Numbered from the stretch's first letter, positions 1 to 8,073 are shown. The stretch: DNA of 64,000 nucleotides from Bog-756 sp963812525 (GCA_963812525.1 CAWEVL010000009.1:825318-889317), one strand, 5' to 3'. The notes: a model not told the origin generated them from the sequence alone. A program made the numbers and translations.

Positions 1-10
1 TCTTGATGAG

Positions 11-703
11 GTGCTCCCGCTGGACACCAGGCGTCCGGGCCGAACCAGTGGGGAGGCCGAGGGTTGGCGCCGGGCCGACCCGTCCCGCCACCGGCACCGC
101 CAACTGGCGGCCGGACTGGTGCTGCTGGCGCTGACGGCGATCGGAGGCCTGGCCTTCGCTGGGGACAGCGGTCCCTCGATCGTCGACCGGTGGGTGCCCA
201 GCTTCGGGGGTTTCCTGCGCAACCCCGGACTGACCGACGTGACCGTGCTCCGCTACCCGCAGGCCATCGTGGTCGGGGCGCTGCTCATCGCCCTGGTCGT
301 CCTGCCGCGGGACCCGGTCCGTGCGCTGGCCTGTGCCATCGGGCCGCCCCTGGCCCTGCTCACCTGCGAGTCGGTCATCAAGCCGTTGGTGGGGAGGACG
401 CTCGGCTCCGGGCTCTCCTATCCGTCGGGGTCGACCGTCGGGGCCGCCGCGCTCATGACCGCCGTGGTGCTGGCCACCCCGTCCCGATGGCGACCGGTGG
501 CCATCGGGACGGGGGCGGCCTACGTGCTGTGGATGTCCGAGGCGGTCATCGCCCTCCAGTGGCACTATCCGACCGACGCGCTGGCCGGGATCGCCTACGG
601 CACCGGGGTGATGCTGCTGGTCGACGTGGCCGTCTCGACGCTGGGCGAGATGGTGCACACCCGGGCCGCCGGTCGTCGCTCCACCCCCTCACCTGGGGGC
701 TGA
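11..703 (+). CDS. PAP2-superfamily membrane protein, atypical active site
   Basis: A 230-residue protein with about five hydrophobic segments after a basic amino-terminus. The order KPLVGR, YPSGS and WHYPTD is that of type 2 phosphatidic acid phosphatases, which dephosphorylate lipid phosphates or pyrophosphates at the membrane. The active site is degenerate: the family PSGH reads PSGS, and the arginine expected before the last histidine is missing; the histidine and aspartate of WHYPTD are kept. It may therefore bind lipid rather than hydrolyse it, or belong to a divergent clade. The GTG start is 10 nt from the window edge and the frame stays open upstream, so the true start may lie outside. 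Confidence 0.7.
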   Translation: MLPLDTRRPGRTSGEAEGWRRADPSRHRHRQLAAGLVLLALTAIGGLAFAGDSGPSIVDRWVPSFGGFLRNPGLTDVTVLRYPQAIVVGALLIALVVLPRDPVRALACAIGPPLALLTCESVIKPLVGRTLGSGLSYPSGSTVGAAALMTAVVLATPSRWRPVAIGTGAAYVLWMSEAVIALQWHYPTDALAGIAYGTGVMLLVDVAVSTLGEMVHTRAAGRRSTPSPGG

Positions 704-725
704 CCCCACCCGGCGGGGCTGAGCG

Positions 726-1145
726 CTACTCGGGGGCCTCGGCCACCGGTGGCCGGCGGATGATGGCCACGGTGTCGGCCGGACTGTCCGGGTCGAACTT
801 CAGGTCGATGGGTCGGTTCGGGTCCTCGGGCTCCCCCGATGCCTCGATGACGAAGGCCGGCTCCTGCCGGGGCAGCTCCAGGGCCTGTTGCAGGCCCACG
901 GCGATGCCGGTCATGACCGCCCCGGCGGCGGAGCGCTTCCTCCAGCTGTTGAAGCGCAGGGGGTCCCGGCCCGCTCCGTCCTCCCCCGCCTCGGCGTCCG
1001 CGCCCGGCTCACCCCGGTCGCCGCCCGCCGCTCCGGGATCCGCCCCTTCGGAGCCGTCGGGCGCCACGGCCGGGCCGTCGTCTCCGTTCTGGCCGACGGC
1101 CCCGCCCTCGTCGTCGACCGGCTCCGGTCCCGGGCTGTGCTCCAC
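726..1145 (-). CDS. Conserved-looking hypothetical protein with acidic linker
   Basis: About 139 residues if the GTG at 1145 is the start. The first 60 residues are a Gly/Asp/Glu-rich, probably disordered stretch. The last 80 residues look folded: an RFNSWRKRSAAGAVMTG segment, an alanine/leucine helix, then PAFVIEASGEPEDP and DLKFDPDSPADTVAIIR near the carboxy-terminus. I do not recognise the family. It is divergent from the DtxR-type regulator and ends next to the PAP2-like gene. The start is uncertain, because a perfect inverted repeat overlaps it and no clear ribosome-binding site is visible. The much longer open frame upstream is antisense to the regulator and is not believed. Confidence 0.5.
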   Translation of the reverse strand: MEHSPGPEPVDDEGGAVGQNGDDGPAVAPDGSEGADPGAAGGDRGEPGADAEAGEDGAGRDPLRFNSWRKRSAAGAVMTGIAVGLQQALELPRQEPAFVIEASGEPEDPNRPIDLKFDPDSPADTVAIIRRPPVAEAPE

Positions 1146-1167
1146 GGGTCCACGGTACCCGTGGAGC
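1139..1167. promoter_or_regulatory. Perfect 11-bp inverted repeat between divergent genes
   Basis: gctccacgggt at 1139-1149 and acccgtggagc at 1157-1167 are exact reverse complements with a 7-nt spacer. It sits about 80 bp upstream of the regulator at 1246 and over the proposed start of the minus-strand gene. It could be an operator for the adjacent metalloregulator or an mRNA hairpin. The sequence alone does not decide. Confidence 0.4.
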
Positions 1168-1245
1168 GGGTCGCCGCGGTCCCGACCGGCGGGTCGGCCC
1201 CGTCGGGCGAACCCGCCCGGGCCGCCGTGCCCTAGGATCGAACCC

Positions 1246-1905
1246 GTGCTTGACCGATTCCATCCACCGGTCGAGGAGTACCTCGAGACCATCTTCGCCC
1301 TCGAGGAGGAGGGGATCCCGGTGATCCAGGCCCGGCTGGCCGAGCGGCTGGAGAAGGCGGCCCCGTCGGTGTCGGAGATGCTGGACCGGCTCGAGGCGGA
1401 CGACCTCATCGTGCGCAGCGCGCGACAGATCGCCATGACGTCCAAGGGCACCGCCCTGGCCGAGGGCGTGGTGCGCAAGCACCGCCTGGCCGAGCGTCTG
1501 CTGGTGGACATCATCGGCCTCGACTGGGACAAGGCCCACATCGAGGCCGGGCGCTGGGAGCACGTGATCTCCGACGACGTGGAGGAACGCCTGGTGGTGC
1601 TGCTCGGCAATCCGACCACCTGTCCCCACGGCAACCCCATTCCCGGCGTGGACCCGGTGGGTCCGGCCCAACAGCGGCTGGCCGAGGCCCAGCCCGGCGA
1701 CCGGATCCGGCTGGAGCGCATCACCGAGAGCGTCGAACACGAATCGGACTCGCTCTCCTACCTCGGCGACCACGGCCTGACCCCGGGCACGACGGCCGTG
1801 GTCGGCTCCCGCGCCCCCGACGGCACCCTCACCCTCGTGGTCGGCGACGACACCTTCGCCCTCGGTCCGGCCATGACCCGGCGGATGTTCGTGGCCCCCG
1901 TCTGA
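1246..1905 (+). CDS. DtxR/MntR-family metal-dependent transcriptional regulator
   Basis: 219 residues with the three-part DtxR layout: a winged helix in residues 1-65 (ARLAERLEKAAPSVSEMLDRL), a metal-binding dimerisation domain to about 145 (RKHRLAERLLVDIIGLDWDK, then GRWEHVISDDVEERL), and an SH3/FeoA-like domain from about 150. The family represses metal-uptake genes when loaded with Fe2+ or Mn2+. The ligands are unusual: the residue aligned with DtxR Met10 is Glu and the one aligned with Cys102 is Gly, while the following Glu-His pair and the His of RKHRL are kept. Together with Glu14 this is closer to MntR, so manganese may be the co-repressor (inference). GTG start chosen because the homology begins there. 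Confidence 0.85.
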   Translation: MLDRFHPPVEEYLETIFALEEEGIPVIQARLAERLEKAAPSVSEMLDRLEADDLIVRSARQIAMTSKGTALAEGVVRKHRLAERLLVDIIGLDWDKAHIEAGRWEHVISDDVEERLVVLLGNPTTCPHGNPIPGVDPVGPAQQRLAEAQPGDRIRLERITESVEHESDSLSYLGDHGLTPGTTAVVGSRAPDGTLTLVVGDDTFALGPAMTRRMFVAPV

Positions 1906-1961
1906 GCTGGGCCGGCAGGCATCGTCCCCGCCCCGATCCGGTCCTGCCCGGCCCTGACCGG

Positions 1962-1988
1962 TCAGCACTCACTAGAGTGGAGTGCCAA
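1962..1988 (+). promoter_or_regulatory. CIRCE operator (HrcA binding site)
   Basis: tcaGCACTC at 1962-1970, nine bases, then GAGTGCcaa at 1980-1988. This matches the CIRCE consensus TTAGCACTC-N9-GAGTGCTAA with one change per arm. It lies 66 bp before the hrcA start, so HrcA should repress its own gene and the downstream dnaJ under non-stress conditions. Confidence 0.92.
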
Positions 1989-2054
1989 CACGAAGCGAAC
2001 CTGGTCCTGGCCGCTTCCCTGGCCTCCCGGTTCCGACGTGGTTGCGAGACGCCC

Positions 2055-3119
2055 ATGCCGACCACCGACGACAGCCGTACCGACGACCAGCTCCCCGACC
2101 CGGGGGGTCTCGATCCGCGGAAGGCCGCCATCCTCAACGCCGTGGTCACCGAGTACATCGCCTCCGCCCAGCCGGTCGGCTCCCAGCACGTGGTCGACGC
2201 TCCCGGGGTGAGCGTGTCGTCGGCCACCGTGCGATCGGACATGTCCTCGCTCGAGCGGGACGGCTTCCTGGCCCAGCCCCACACCAGCGCCGGCCGGATC
2301 CCCACCGACAAGGGCTACCGGTTCTTCGTCGACCATCTGGCCGGGCCGGGCTCCCTCGATCCGGTCGGCCGTCAGCAGGTCCGCCAGTTCTTCGACCACG
2401 CCCACGGCGAGATCGAGCTCATGTTGGAACAGACCTCCGGGCTCCTGGCCGACCTCACCGACTGCACGGCCATGGTGGTCGGGCCGTCCCACGAGTCCGC
2501 CGCCGTCCGCTCGGTCCAGCTGGTGGGCCTGGGCCCCCGCGTGGCCCTCCTGGTGGTGGTGCTGGCCGACGGGGCGGTCCAGAAGCAGTCCATCGAGTTC
2601 GACGACGAGGTCGACGAGGCCCACCTGGCCGACGCCGCCGGCCGCCTGGCCGCCCACGCCCTGGGCCTGCCCCTGACCCAGGTCGGGGAGGCGGTCACCC
2701 GCGCCGGCGATCCGGCCACCGACGCCGTGGTCGACGCCGGCCTGTCCGGGCTGCGGGCCCTGGGCCACGTCGAGGGGGCCGAGCAGCTCTTCGTGGGGGG
2801 GTCCTCGCGCATGGCGGCGGCCTTCGACGCCGTGGACACCGTCCGGTCGGTGCTGACCATCCTGGAACAGCAGCTGGTGGTGGTCACCCTGCTGCGTGAC
2901 ATCCTGGACACCGGTCTGTCGGTGGCCATCGGGACCGAGCACGGCGTGGAGCCGCTGGCGTCCTGCGCCATCGTGGTCATGCCGGTGTCGGTGGACGGCG
3001 CCGAGGCCGGGACGATCGGCCTGCTCGGCCCCACCCGGATGAATTACCCCCTGGCCCTGGCGGCCGCCCGGGTGGTCGGTGACGGCCTGGGTCAGCGCCT
3101 CAGTGAGTCGGGACGATGA
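2055..3119 (+). CDS. hrcA: Heat-inducible transcription repressor HrcA
   Basis: 354 residues. The amino-terminal winged helix is clear: DPRKAAILNAVVTEYI, then PVGSQHVVD, SSATVRSDMSSLERDGFL and PHTSAGRIPTDKGYRFFVD, followed by the GAF-like dimerisation core. HrcA binds CIRCE and is released on heat shock when GroEL is occupied. The ATG at 2055 is preferred over the upstream GTG at 1977, which lies inside the CIRCE element. This leaves about 18 extra residues before the usual HrcA start. dnaJ follows 25 bp downstream, the hrcA-dnaJ2 arrangement of actinobacteria. Confidence 0.95.
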   Translation: MPTTDDSRTDDQLPDPGGLDPRKAAILNAVVTEYIASAQPVGSQHVVDAPGVSVSSATVRSDMSSLERDGFLAQPHTSAGRIPTDKGYRFFVDHLAGPGSLDPVGRQQVRQFFDHAHGEIELMLEQTSGLLADLTDCTAMVVGPSHESAAVRSVQLVGLGPRVALLVVVLADGAVQKQSIEFDDEVDEAHLADAAGRLAAHALGLPLTQVGEAVTRAGDPATDAVVDAGLSGLRALGHVEGAEQLFVGGSSRMAAAFDAVDTVRSVLTILEQQLVVVTLLRDILDTGLSVAIGTEHGVEPLASCAIVVMPVSVDGAEAGTIGLLGPTRMNYPLALAAARVVGDGLGQRLSESGR

Positions 3120-3144
3120 GGGCCGGCGGGAAGGGGACCCGACC

Positions 3145-4284
3145 ATGACCACCGCCGACCTCTACGAGGTGCTGGGCGTCCGTCGCGACGCCTCCGACGA
3201 GGAGCTGAAGCGGGCCTACCGGTCCAAGGCCCGGGAGTTCCACCCCGACGCCAACCAGGGTGACTCCGACTCCTCCGAGCAGTTCAAGGAGGTCAGTCTG
3301 GCCTATGAGGTGCTGAAGGATCCGGAGCGCCGGGCCCGGTACGACCGCTACGGGGCCGAGGGGGTCTTCGGCCCCGGCGCCGGCGGCGCTCCCGGGGACC
3401 CGTTCGGCGGCGGCCTGGGCGACCTGTTCGACGCCTTCTTCAACGGCATGGGGGGCGCGGGGGCCGGTGGGAGGGCCCGCCGGACCGGCCCGATGCCGGG
3501 GCCCGACGCCGAGATGGTCCTCCGCCTGAGCTTCCGGGACGCCGTCTTCGGGATCCAGCGGGAGGTCGAGGTGCGGACGCCGGTGCACTGCGACACCTGT
3601 GAGGGTTCAGGGGCCCAGCCCGGCACCAGCGCGGCTCGGTGCCCGGAGTGCCAGGGCGCCGGTGAGCTGCGGCGGGTGCGCCAGTCGATCCTGGGCCAGG
3701 TCATCACCGCCGTGCCCTGCCCCCGCTGCCAGGGCACCGGCGAGTTCATCCCGACGCCGTGCGCCGACTGCCGGGGTGAGGGGCGGAGGAACGAGTCGCG
3801 GACCCTGACCGTCGACATCCCTGGTGGGGTCGACGAGGGGTCGACCCTCCGGTTGGCCGGCCACGGGCCGGCCGGGTTCCGGGGTGGCCCGAACGGTGCC
3901 CTGTTCGTCCACCTGACCGTGGAGCCCGACCCCACCTTCGAGCGCTCCGGCACCGACCTCCATGCCGCCGTCCACGTGCCGGTGACCCTGGCCGCCCTGG
4001 GCGGGAGCGTGCCCTTCGACACCCTGGATGACGCCCGGGACCTGGCCATCGCGGCCGGGACCCAGTCCGGCGCGGTCATCCCCCTGAAGGGCCTGGGCGT
4101 GCCCAAGATCCGGGGCCGGGGCCGCGGCGACCTCTTCGTCCACGTCCAGGTGGACACGCCCACCGGCCTCGACGAGGGACAGCGGGATCTGCTGGCGACG
4201 CTGGCCCAGGCCCGGGGCGAGGACCTGGGCACGGCCCCGCAGGCCGAGGGTCTCTTCTCGAAGCTGCGCTCCGCGCTCAGCTGA
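3145..4284 (+). CDS. dnaJ: Chaperone protein DnaJ (DnaJ2-type)
   Basis: 379 residues with the full type I layout: J domain (residues 1-70, HPD in REFHPDANQ), Gly/Phe-rich linker (GGLGDLFDAFF), four CxxCxGxG zinc modules (CDTCEGSG, CPECQGAG, CPRCQGTG, CADCRGEG at about 150-215) and the carboxy-terminal substrate-binding domains. It delivers unfolded proteins to DnaK and stimulates its ATPase. The ATG at 3145 follows a GGGAAGGGG ribosome-binding site. As the second gene of the CIRCE-controlled unit it should be heat-inducible together with hrcA. Confidence 0.95.
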   Translation: MTTADLYEVLGVRRDASDEELKRAYRSKAREFHPDANQGDSDSSEQFKEVSLAYEVLKDPERRARYDRYGAEGVFGPGAGGAPGDPFGGGLGDLFDAFFNGMGGAGAGGRARRTGPMPGPDAEMVLRLSFRDAVFGIQREVEVRTPVHCDTCEGSGAQPGTSAARCPECQGAGELRRVRQSILGQVITAVPCPRCQGTGEFIPTPCADCRGEGRRNESRTLTVDIPGGVDEGSTLRLAGHGPAGFRGGPNGALFVHLTVEPDPTFERSGTDLHAAVHVPVTLAALGGSVPFDTLDDARDLAIAAGTQSGAVIPLKGLGVPKIRGRGRGDLFVHVQVDTPTGLDEGQRDLLATLAQARGEDLGTAPQAEGLFSKLRSALS

Positions 4285-4286
4285 CC

Positions 4287-5069
4287 ATGACGCCGGACGC
4301 GGCGTCCGACGCGTCGCTCCCACCCGCGCCCGACCCCGTCCTCCTGTCGGCGTCGGCCATGGTCTTCGTCCCGGACCCGGCGGCGCCGATCCTCACGCAG
4401 GGTGATGCCCATCACCTGTTCGACGTCCTCCGCCTCCGTCCGGGCGAGTCGGTGGTGGCCGCCGACGGGGCCGGCTCGTGGTGCCCGTGCCGGGTGGCGG
4501 CGGGCACCGCCGGGCGCGGCGGGCGGCAGGTGGACCCGGCCGCCGTCCTGGTCCCGGACGGTCCGGTGGCCCACCAGCACCGTGCCCTCCCGGCCATCAC
4601 CGTGGCCTTCGCCCCCACCAAGGGGGATCGGCCCGAGTGGGTGGTCCAGAAGCTGACCGAGCTGGGCGTGGACCGCATCGTGCCCATCCGGACGGCCCGC
4701 TCGGTGGTCCGCTGGGAGGGGGAGCGGGGCGGGCGCGCCGTGGCCAAGCTCGTCCGGGTGGCCCGGGAGGCGGCGGCCCAGTGCCGCCGGACCTGGCTGC
4801 CCGACGTCGAACCGGTGGCCTCGCTCGGTGACCTGGTCTTCTTGACCGGTCTGGCGCCGGTGTTGGCCCGGCCGGGAGGCGCCCCCCCGACGCTCGCCCG
4901 ACCGGTGGTGGCGGTGGGCCCCGAGGGGGGCTGGGACACCGACGAGGAGGCCCGGTTCGGGCCGGGGGTGGGCCTCGGGCCGACCGTGCTGCGAGCCGAG
5001 ACCGCGGCGGTGGCCGTGGGCACCCTCCTGTGCGGTCTCCGCACGGGTCTGACCGGACCGCTTGCGTAA
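4287..5069 (+). CDS. rsmE: 16S rRNA (uracil1498-N3)-methyltransferase RsmE
   Basis: 260 residues, SPOUT methyltransferase. Visible motifs are DAHHLFDVLRLRPGE (amino-terminal PUA-like part), KLTELGVDRIVPI, AREAAAQCRR, VAVGPEGGW and LRAETAAVA, the last two forming the knot that binds S-adenosylmethionine. It methylates U1498 in the decoding centre of the small subunit. It starts 2 nt after the dnaJ stop, so it is probably translated from the hrcA-dnaJ message. About 165 bp without a gene follow before bldD. Confidence 0.9.
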   Translation: MTPDAASDASLPPAPDPVLLSASAMVFVPDPAAPILTQGDAHHLFDVLRLRPGESVVAADGAGSWCPCRVAAGTAGRGGRQVDPAAVLVPDGPVAHQHRALPAITVAFAPTKGDRPEWVVQKLTELGVDRIVPIRTARSVVRWEGERGGRAVAKLVRVAREAAAQCRRTWLPDVEPVASLGDLVFLTGLAPVLARPGGAPPTLARPVVAVGPEGGWDTDEEARFGPGVGLGPTVLRAETAAVAVGTLLCGLRTGLTGPLA

Positions 5070-5234
5070 CCACGCTCCGTGAGGGAAACTACTCAGGGAG
5101 GCAGGGACTCCTGTGAGGGAGGGACGATCGTAGGGACCCGCATCGCGGATCCTACGTTCTGTTGACATGCACCTGCGTCACATTGGCAGAGCCGGAGCTC
5201 GGGGGGCGATCGGTGGAGAGGAGCGGAGGTGCAG

Positions 5235-5828
5235 ATGTCGGTGATCGACAAGAGCGTTGAGGTACTCGACGAGGATGAGCAGGAGGAGGCGGCCAGGGTC
5301 GCCTACGCCCGTGCCGTCGGAGCCAGGCTTCGGACCATGCGCAAGCAGATGCGTCTGTCGCTGCAGGCCGTCGAGGCCATGTCCGAGCAGGAGTTCAAGG
5401 CCTCGGTGCTGGGCGCCTACGAGCGGGGCGAGCGGGCCATCTCGGTGCCCCGACTCCAGCGGTTGGCCAAGCTCTACGACGTGCCGGTGGACCAGCTCCT
5501 CCCACCCGACGACGCCACCATGACCCGGTGGGGGGCCACGGGGACCACCGAGGAGATCGTGACCACCTCGGCCCGCCGGGCCAACCTCACGGCCTCGGGG
5601 ACCGAGAAGGTGGCCATCGACCTGACCAAGCTGCACACGGTCAGCGGGCCGGAGCGGGACCTCCTGCGCCGGTTCCTCAGCATGATCCAGGTGCACCGCC
5701 AGGACTTCAACGGTCGGATGATCACCATTCGGGCCGAGGACGTGCGGGCCATCGCCTGCCTGTTCGGGGTGACCCCGGACTCCATGGGTACCCGGCTGGA
5801 CGAGCTCGGGCTCCTCGTCAGCGTCTGA
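5235..5828 (+). CDS. bldD: BldD-family regulator with c-di-GMP signature
   Basis: 197 residues. An XRE-type helix-turn-helix (residues about 25-90; RLRTMRKQMRLSLQAVE, GAYERGERAISVPRLQRLA) is followed by a linker and the BldD carboxy-terminal domain. That domain contains RQD-FNGRMITI-RAED, an exact fit to the RxD-X8-RxxD signature with which streptomycete BldD binds tetrameric cyclic di-GMP. BldD-c-di-GMP represses developmental genes; the targets here are unknown. The ATG at 5235 sits 5 nt after GGAGG and is preferred over the GTG at 5229. Upstream, cgtagg (5129-5134) and cctacg (5151-5156) form a weak inverted repeat that might be an operator. Confidence 0.88.
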   Translation: MSVIDKSVEVLDEDEQEEAARVAYARAVGARLRTMRKQMRLSLQAVEAMSEQEFKASVLGAYERGERAISVPRLQRLAKLYDVPVDQLLPPDDATMTRWGATGTTEEIVTTSARRANLTASGTEKVAIDLTKLHTVSGPERDLLRRFLSMIQVHRQDFNGRMITIRAEDVRAIACLFGVTPDSMGTRLDELGLLVSV

Positions 5829-5847
5829 TGCCCGCCGGAGGTCGGCC

Positions 5848-6132
5848 GTGACCGAGCAGATCCGCTGGTTGAGCACCAAGGAAGCGTCGGAACTGCTGGG
5901 CGTCACCCTGCGCAGCCTGTACCGGTTCATCGACGAGGGTGACCTGGTGGCCTACAAATTCGGCCGGGTCATCCGCATCCAGCAGACCGACGTGGAGCGG
6001 TTCATCGCGGCCAGCCGCATCGCCCCGGGCAGCCTGGAGCACCTCTACCCGGAGATCAAGGGCACCGGCAACGGCAACGGCAACGGCCGGGCCCATGTGA
6101 CCCCGGACGGGCTCACCGCCGCCGAGGGCTGA
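5848..6132 (+). CDS. Excisionase-type helix-turn-helix protein
   Basis: 94 residues. Residues 5-55 form a MerR/excisionase-like winged helix (WLSTKEASELLGVTLRSLYRFIDEGDL, KFGRVIRIQQTDVERFI), followed by a flexible GNGNGNG tail. Such small proteins act as DNA-binding co-regulators or architectural factors. It begins 19 nt after bldD and is followed within 7 nt by the HIT gene, so the three are probably one transcript. Its position beside a BldD homologue suggests a shared developmental or c-di-GMP-linked role, by association only. GTG start. Confidence 0.75.
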   Translation: MTEQIRWLSTKEASELLGVTLRSLYRFIDEGDLVAYKFGRVIRIQQTDVERFIAASRIAPGSLEHLYPEIKGTGNGNGNGRAHVTPDGLTAAEG

Positions 6133-6139
6133 CCCTCCG

Positions 6140-6490
6140 GTGGCCGACTGCCTGTTCTGTGGCATCGTGGCCGGCGACGTCCCCGCCGAGGTGGTCCGGA
6201 CCGATGACCGCACGGTGGCGTTCCGGGACATCAACCCGCAGGCGCCCACGCACGTGCTGGTGATCCCGAAGCGACATGTGGCCAACGCCGCCGTCGTGAC
6301 CGCCGAGGATGCCGAGGACGTGGCCGCCCTCCTGGTGGCGGCCCGGGCGGTGGCCGACGCCGAAGGGGTCGGCGGGGCCGACCGTGGCTACCGCCTGGTC
6401 TTCAATGTGGGCCCCGACGCGCTCAACTCGGTGGACCACCTCCACCTCCACGTCCTCGGGGGCCGGACGTTCGACTGGCCCCCCGGCTGA
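6140..6490 (+). CDS. HIT-family nucleotide-binding protein
   Basis: 116 residues, the usual length. It has CLFCGI at the amino-terminus, HVLVIPKRHV in the middle and the histidine triad in DHLHLHVLGG near the end. HIT (Hint-branch) proteins hydrolyse purine nucleoside phosphoramidates and adenylylated intermediates in the cytoplasm. In actinobacteria a HIT gene lies between rsmE and phoH, as here. GTG start, 7 nt after the preceding stop. Confidence 0.92.
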   Translation: MADCLFCGIVAGDVPAEVVRTDDRTVAFRDINPQAPTHVLVIPKRHVANAAVVTAEDAEDVAALLVAARAVADAEGVGGADRGYRLVFNVGPDALNSVDHLHLHVLGGRTFDWPPG

Positions 6491-6611
6491 GCGGTCCGGG
6501 CCGTACCGGCCACGCGTGCTGCCGTCCCGGGCCCGAGCCGGAGGCAGCCGCGGGCCGGTGACCATCGGATCGGGCCTCCCGGCGCGCTGGTAGGGTCAGG
6601 ACAGAGCGCAC

Positions 6612-7577
6612 GTGGCAGGCACCCAGGTCAAAATTCTCGTTCCCGGCAACCACCTCATGGCCGGCCTGCTCGGCCAGCGTGACGAACTGCTCCGGCTGGT
6701 GGAAGGGGCGTTCGACGATGTGAAGATCGCCGTGCGGGGGAACGAGATCTCCATCGACGGCGCCGGGGCCGAACGGGTCGGGGCGCTGTTCGAGGAGCTG
6801 ATCATCCTGCTCGAGTCGGGCCAGGGCCTCGACGCCGTGCAGGTGCACCGGACGATCGACATGATGCACGACGACGTCCGCCCCTCCGAGGTGCTCACCG
6901 CCGAGCTGCTGCGTTCCTCCCGGGGCCGGGCCGTGCGGCCCAAGACCGGGGGGCAGAAGCAGTACGCCGACGCCATCGCCGCCAACGTCGTCACCTTCGG
7001 GATCGGCCCGGCCGGCACCGGCAAGTCCTACCTGGCCGTGGCCCTGGCTGTGCAGGCCCTGCAGGCCCGCCAGGTCAATCGGATCATTCTGACCCGTCCG
7101 GCGGTCGAGGCCGGCGAGCGCCTGGGCTTCCTCCCCGGCGATCTGATGGCCAAGGTCGACCCCTACCTGCGCCCCCTGTACGACGCCCTCCACGACCTGC
7201 TGGAGCCCGAGGGGGCCCAGCGGCTGATCGACCGGGGTGCGGTGGAGGTGGCGCCGCTGGCCTTCATGCGGGGCCGGACCCTCAACAACAGCTTCATCAT
7301 CCTCGACGAGGCCCAGAACACCAGCCCGGAGCAGATGAAGATGTTCCTCACCCGTATCGGGTTCGGGTCCAAGGCCGTGATCACCGGGGACATCACCCAG
7401 GTGGACGTGCCCGGAGGGCGGTCCGGTCTGGTCGGCCTGGAATCGGTGCTGACCGGGGTGCCCGACCTGGCCTTCGTCCATCTGACCCAGCGGGACGTGG
7501 TCCGCCACCGGATCGTGGCCGACATCGTCGCCGCCTACGAGCGGGGCACGCCGCCGGAGGGCCCCGGTGAGTCTTGA
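6612..7577 (+). CDS. phoH: PhoH family ATPase (YbeZ-like)
   Basis: 321 residues. An amino-terminal KH-like segment (VKIAVRGNEISIDG) precedes a P-loop domain with Walker A GPAGTGKSY at about residue 135 and Walker B FIILDEAQN at about 230. PhoH/YbeZ works with YbeY in rRNA processing and ribosome quality control. It overlaps ybeY by 11 nt, which supports coupled translation. GTG start (6612) with a purine-rich stretch just upstream. Confidence 0.92.
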   Translation: MAGTQVKILVPGNHLMAGLLGQRDELLRLVEGAFDDVKIAVRGNEISIDGAGAERVGALFEELIILLESGQGLDAVQVHRTIDMMHDDVRPSEVLTAELLRSSRGRAVRPKTGGQKQYADAIAANVVTFGIGPAGTGKSYLAVALAVQALQARQVNRIILTRPAVEAGERLGFLPGDLMAKVDPYLRPLYDALHDLLEPEGAQRLIDRGAVEVAPLAFMRGRTLNNSFIILDEAQNTSPEQMKMFLTRIGFGSKAVITGDITQVDVPGGRSGLVGLESVLTGVPDLAFVHLTQRDVVRHRIVADIVAAYERGTPPEGPGES

Positions 7578-8073
7578 CGTCTACGCCGCCGACGAGCAGG
7601 CCGATCACCCGGTCAACGTCGAGCGGTGGTCGTCGTTGGCCCGTTCCGTCCTGGAGGCCGAGGGCGTCGTGAGCGACACCGAGGTGTCGCTGCTCTTCGT
7701 GGACGAGGTCACCATCGCCTCGCTCAACGAGCGGTTCCTCGAGAAGGAGGGGCCCACCGACGTCCTGGCGTTCCCCATCGAGGACGAGTCGGACCGGAGC
7801 GGACGGTCGCCCGACGAGGGGGGCACCGGACCGGGCTCCATCGAGGCCGACACCGGGAGGCTGGTCCTCCTCGGGGACGTGGTGATCTGTCCGGCGGTGG
7901 CGGCCCGCAACGCCGTCGACCACGGGGTCACCTTCGACGACGAGATCGCCCTGCTGGTGGTCCACGGCCTCCTCCACCTCCTCGGCCTGGACCACGAGGT
8001 CGACGCCGAGGCCGAGCGGATGGAGCGACGCGAGCAGCAGCTGCTGGCCCTGTTCTACCGGGTGGCCTCGTGA
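7567..8073 (+). CDS. ybeY: Endoribonuclease YbeY
   Basis: 168 residues. The zinc site is complete: VVHGLLHLLGLDHE gives the HxxxHxxxxxH arrangement. Upstream are VSLLFVDEVTIASLN and the conserved PTDVLAFP. YbeY matures the 16S rRNA 3' end and helps destroy defective 70S ribosomes. A Ser/Gly-rich insertion at about residues 75-95 (SGRSPDEGGTGPGS) is longer than usual. GTG start inside phoH. Confidence 0.93.
   Translation: MSLDVYAADEQADHPVNVERWSSLARSVLEAEGVVSDTEVSLLFVDEVTIASLNERFLEKEGPTDVLAFPIEDESDRSGRSPDEGGTGPGSIEADTGRLVLLGDVVICPAVAARNAVDHGVTFDDEIALLVVHGLLHLLGLDHEVDAEAERMERREQQLLALFYRVAS

Noticed and set aside
64..1905. A single plus-strand frame spanning the first 1.8 kb
   Set aside because: Its first 390 codons are Pro/Arg/Gly-rich and overlap other genes; only the part from 1246 (DtxR family) is real.
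5162..5190. TTGACA upstream of bldD as a promoter
   Set aside because: No acceptable -10 hexamer at 16-18 nt downstream.
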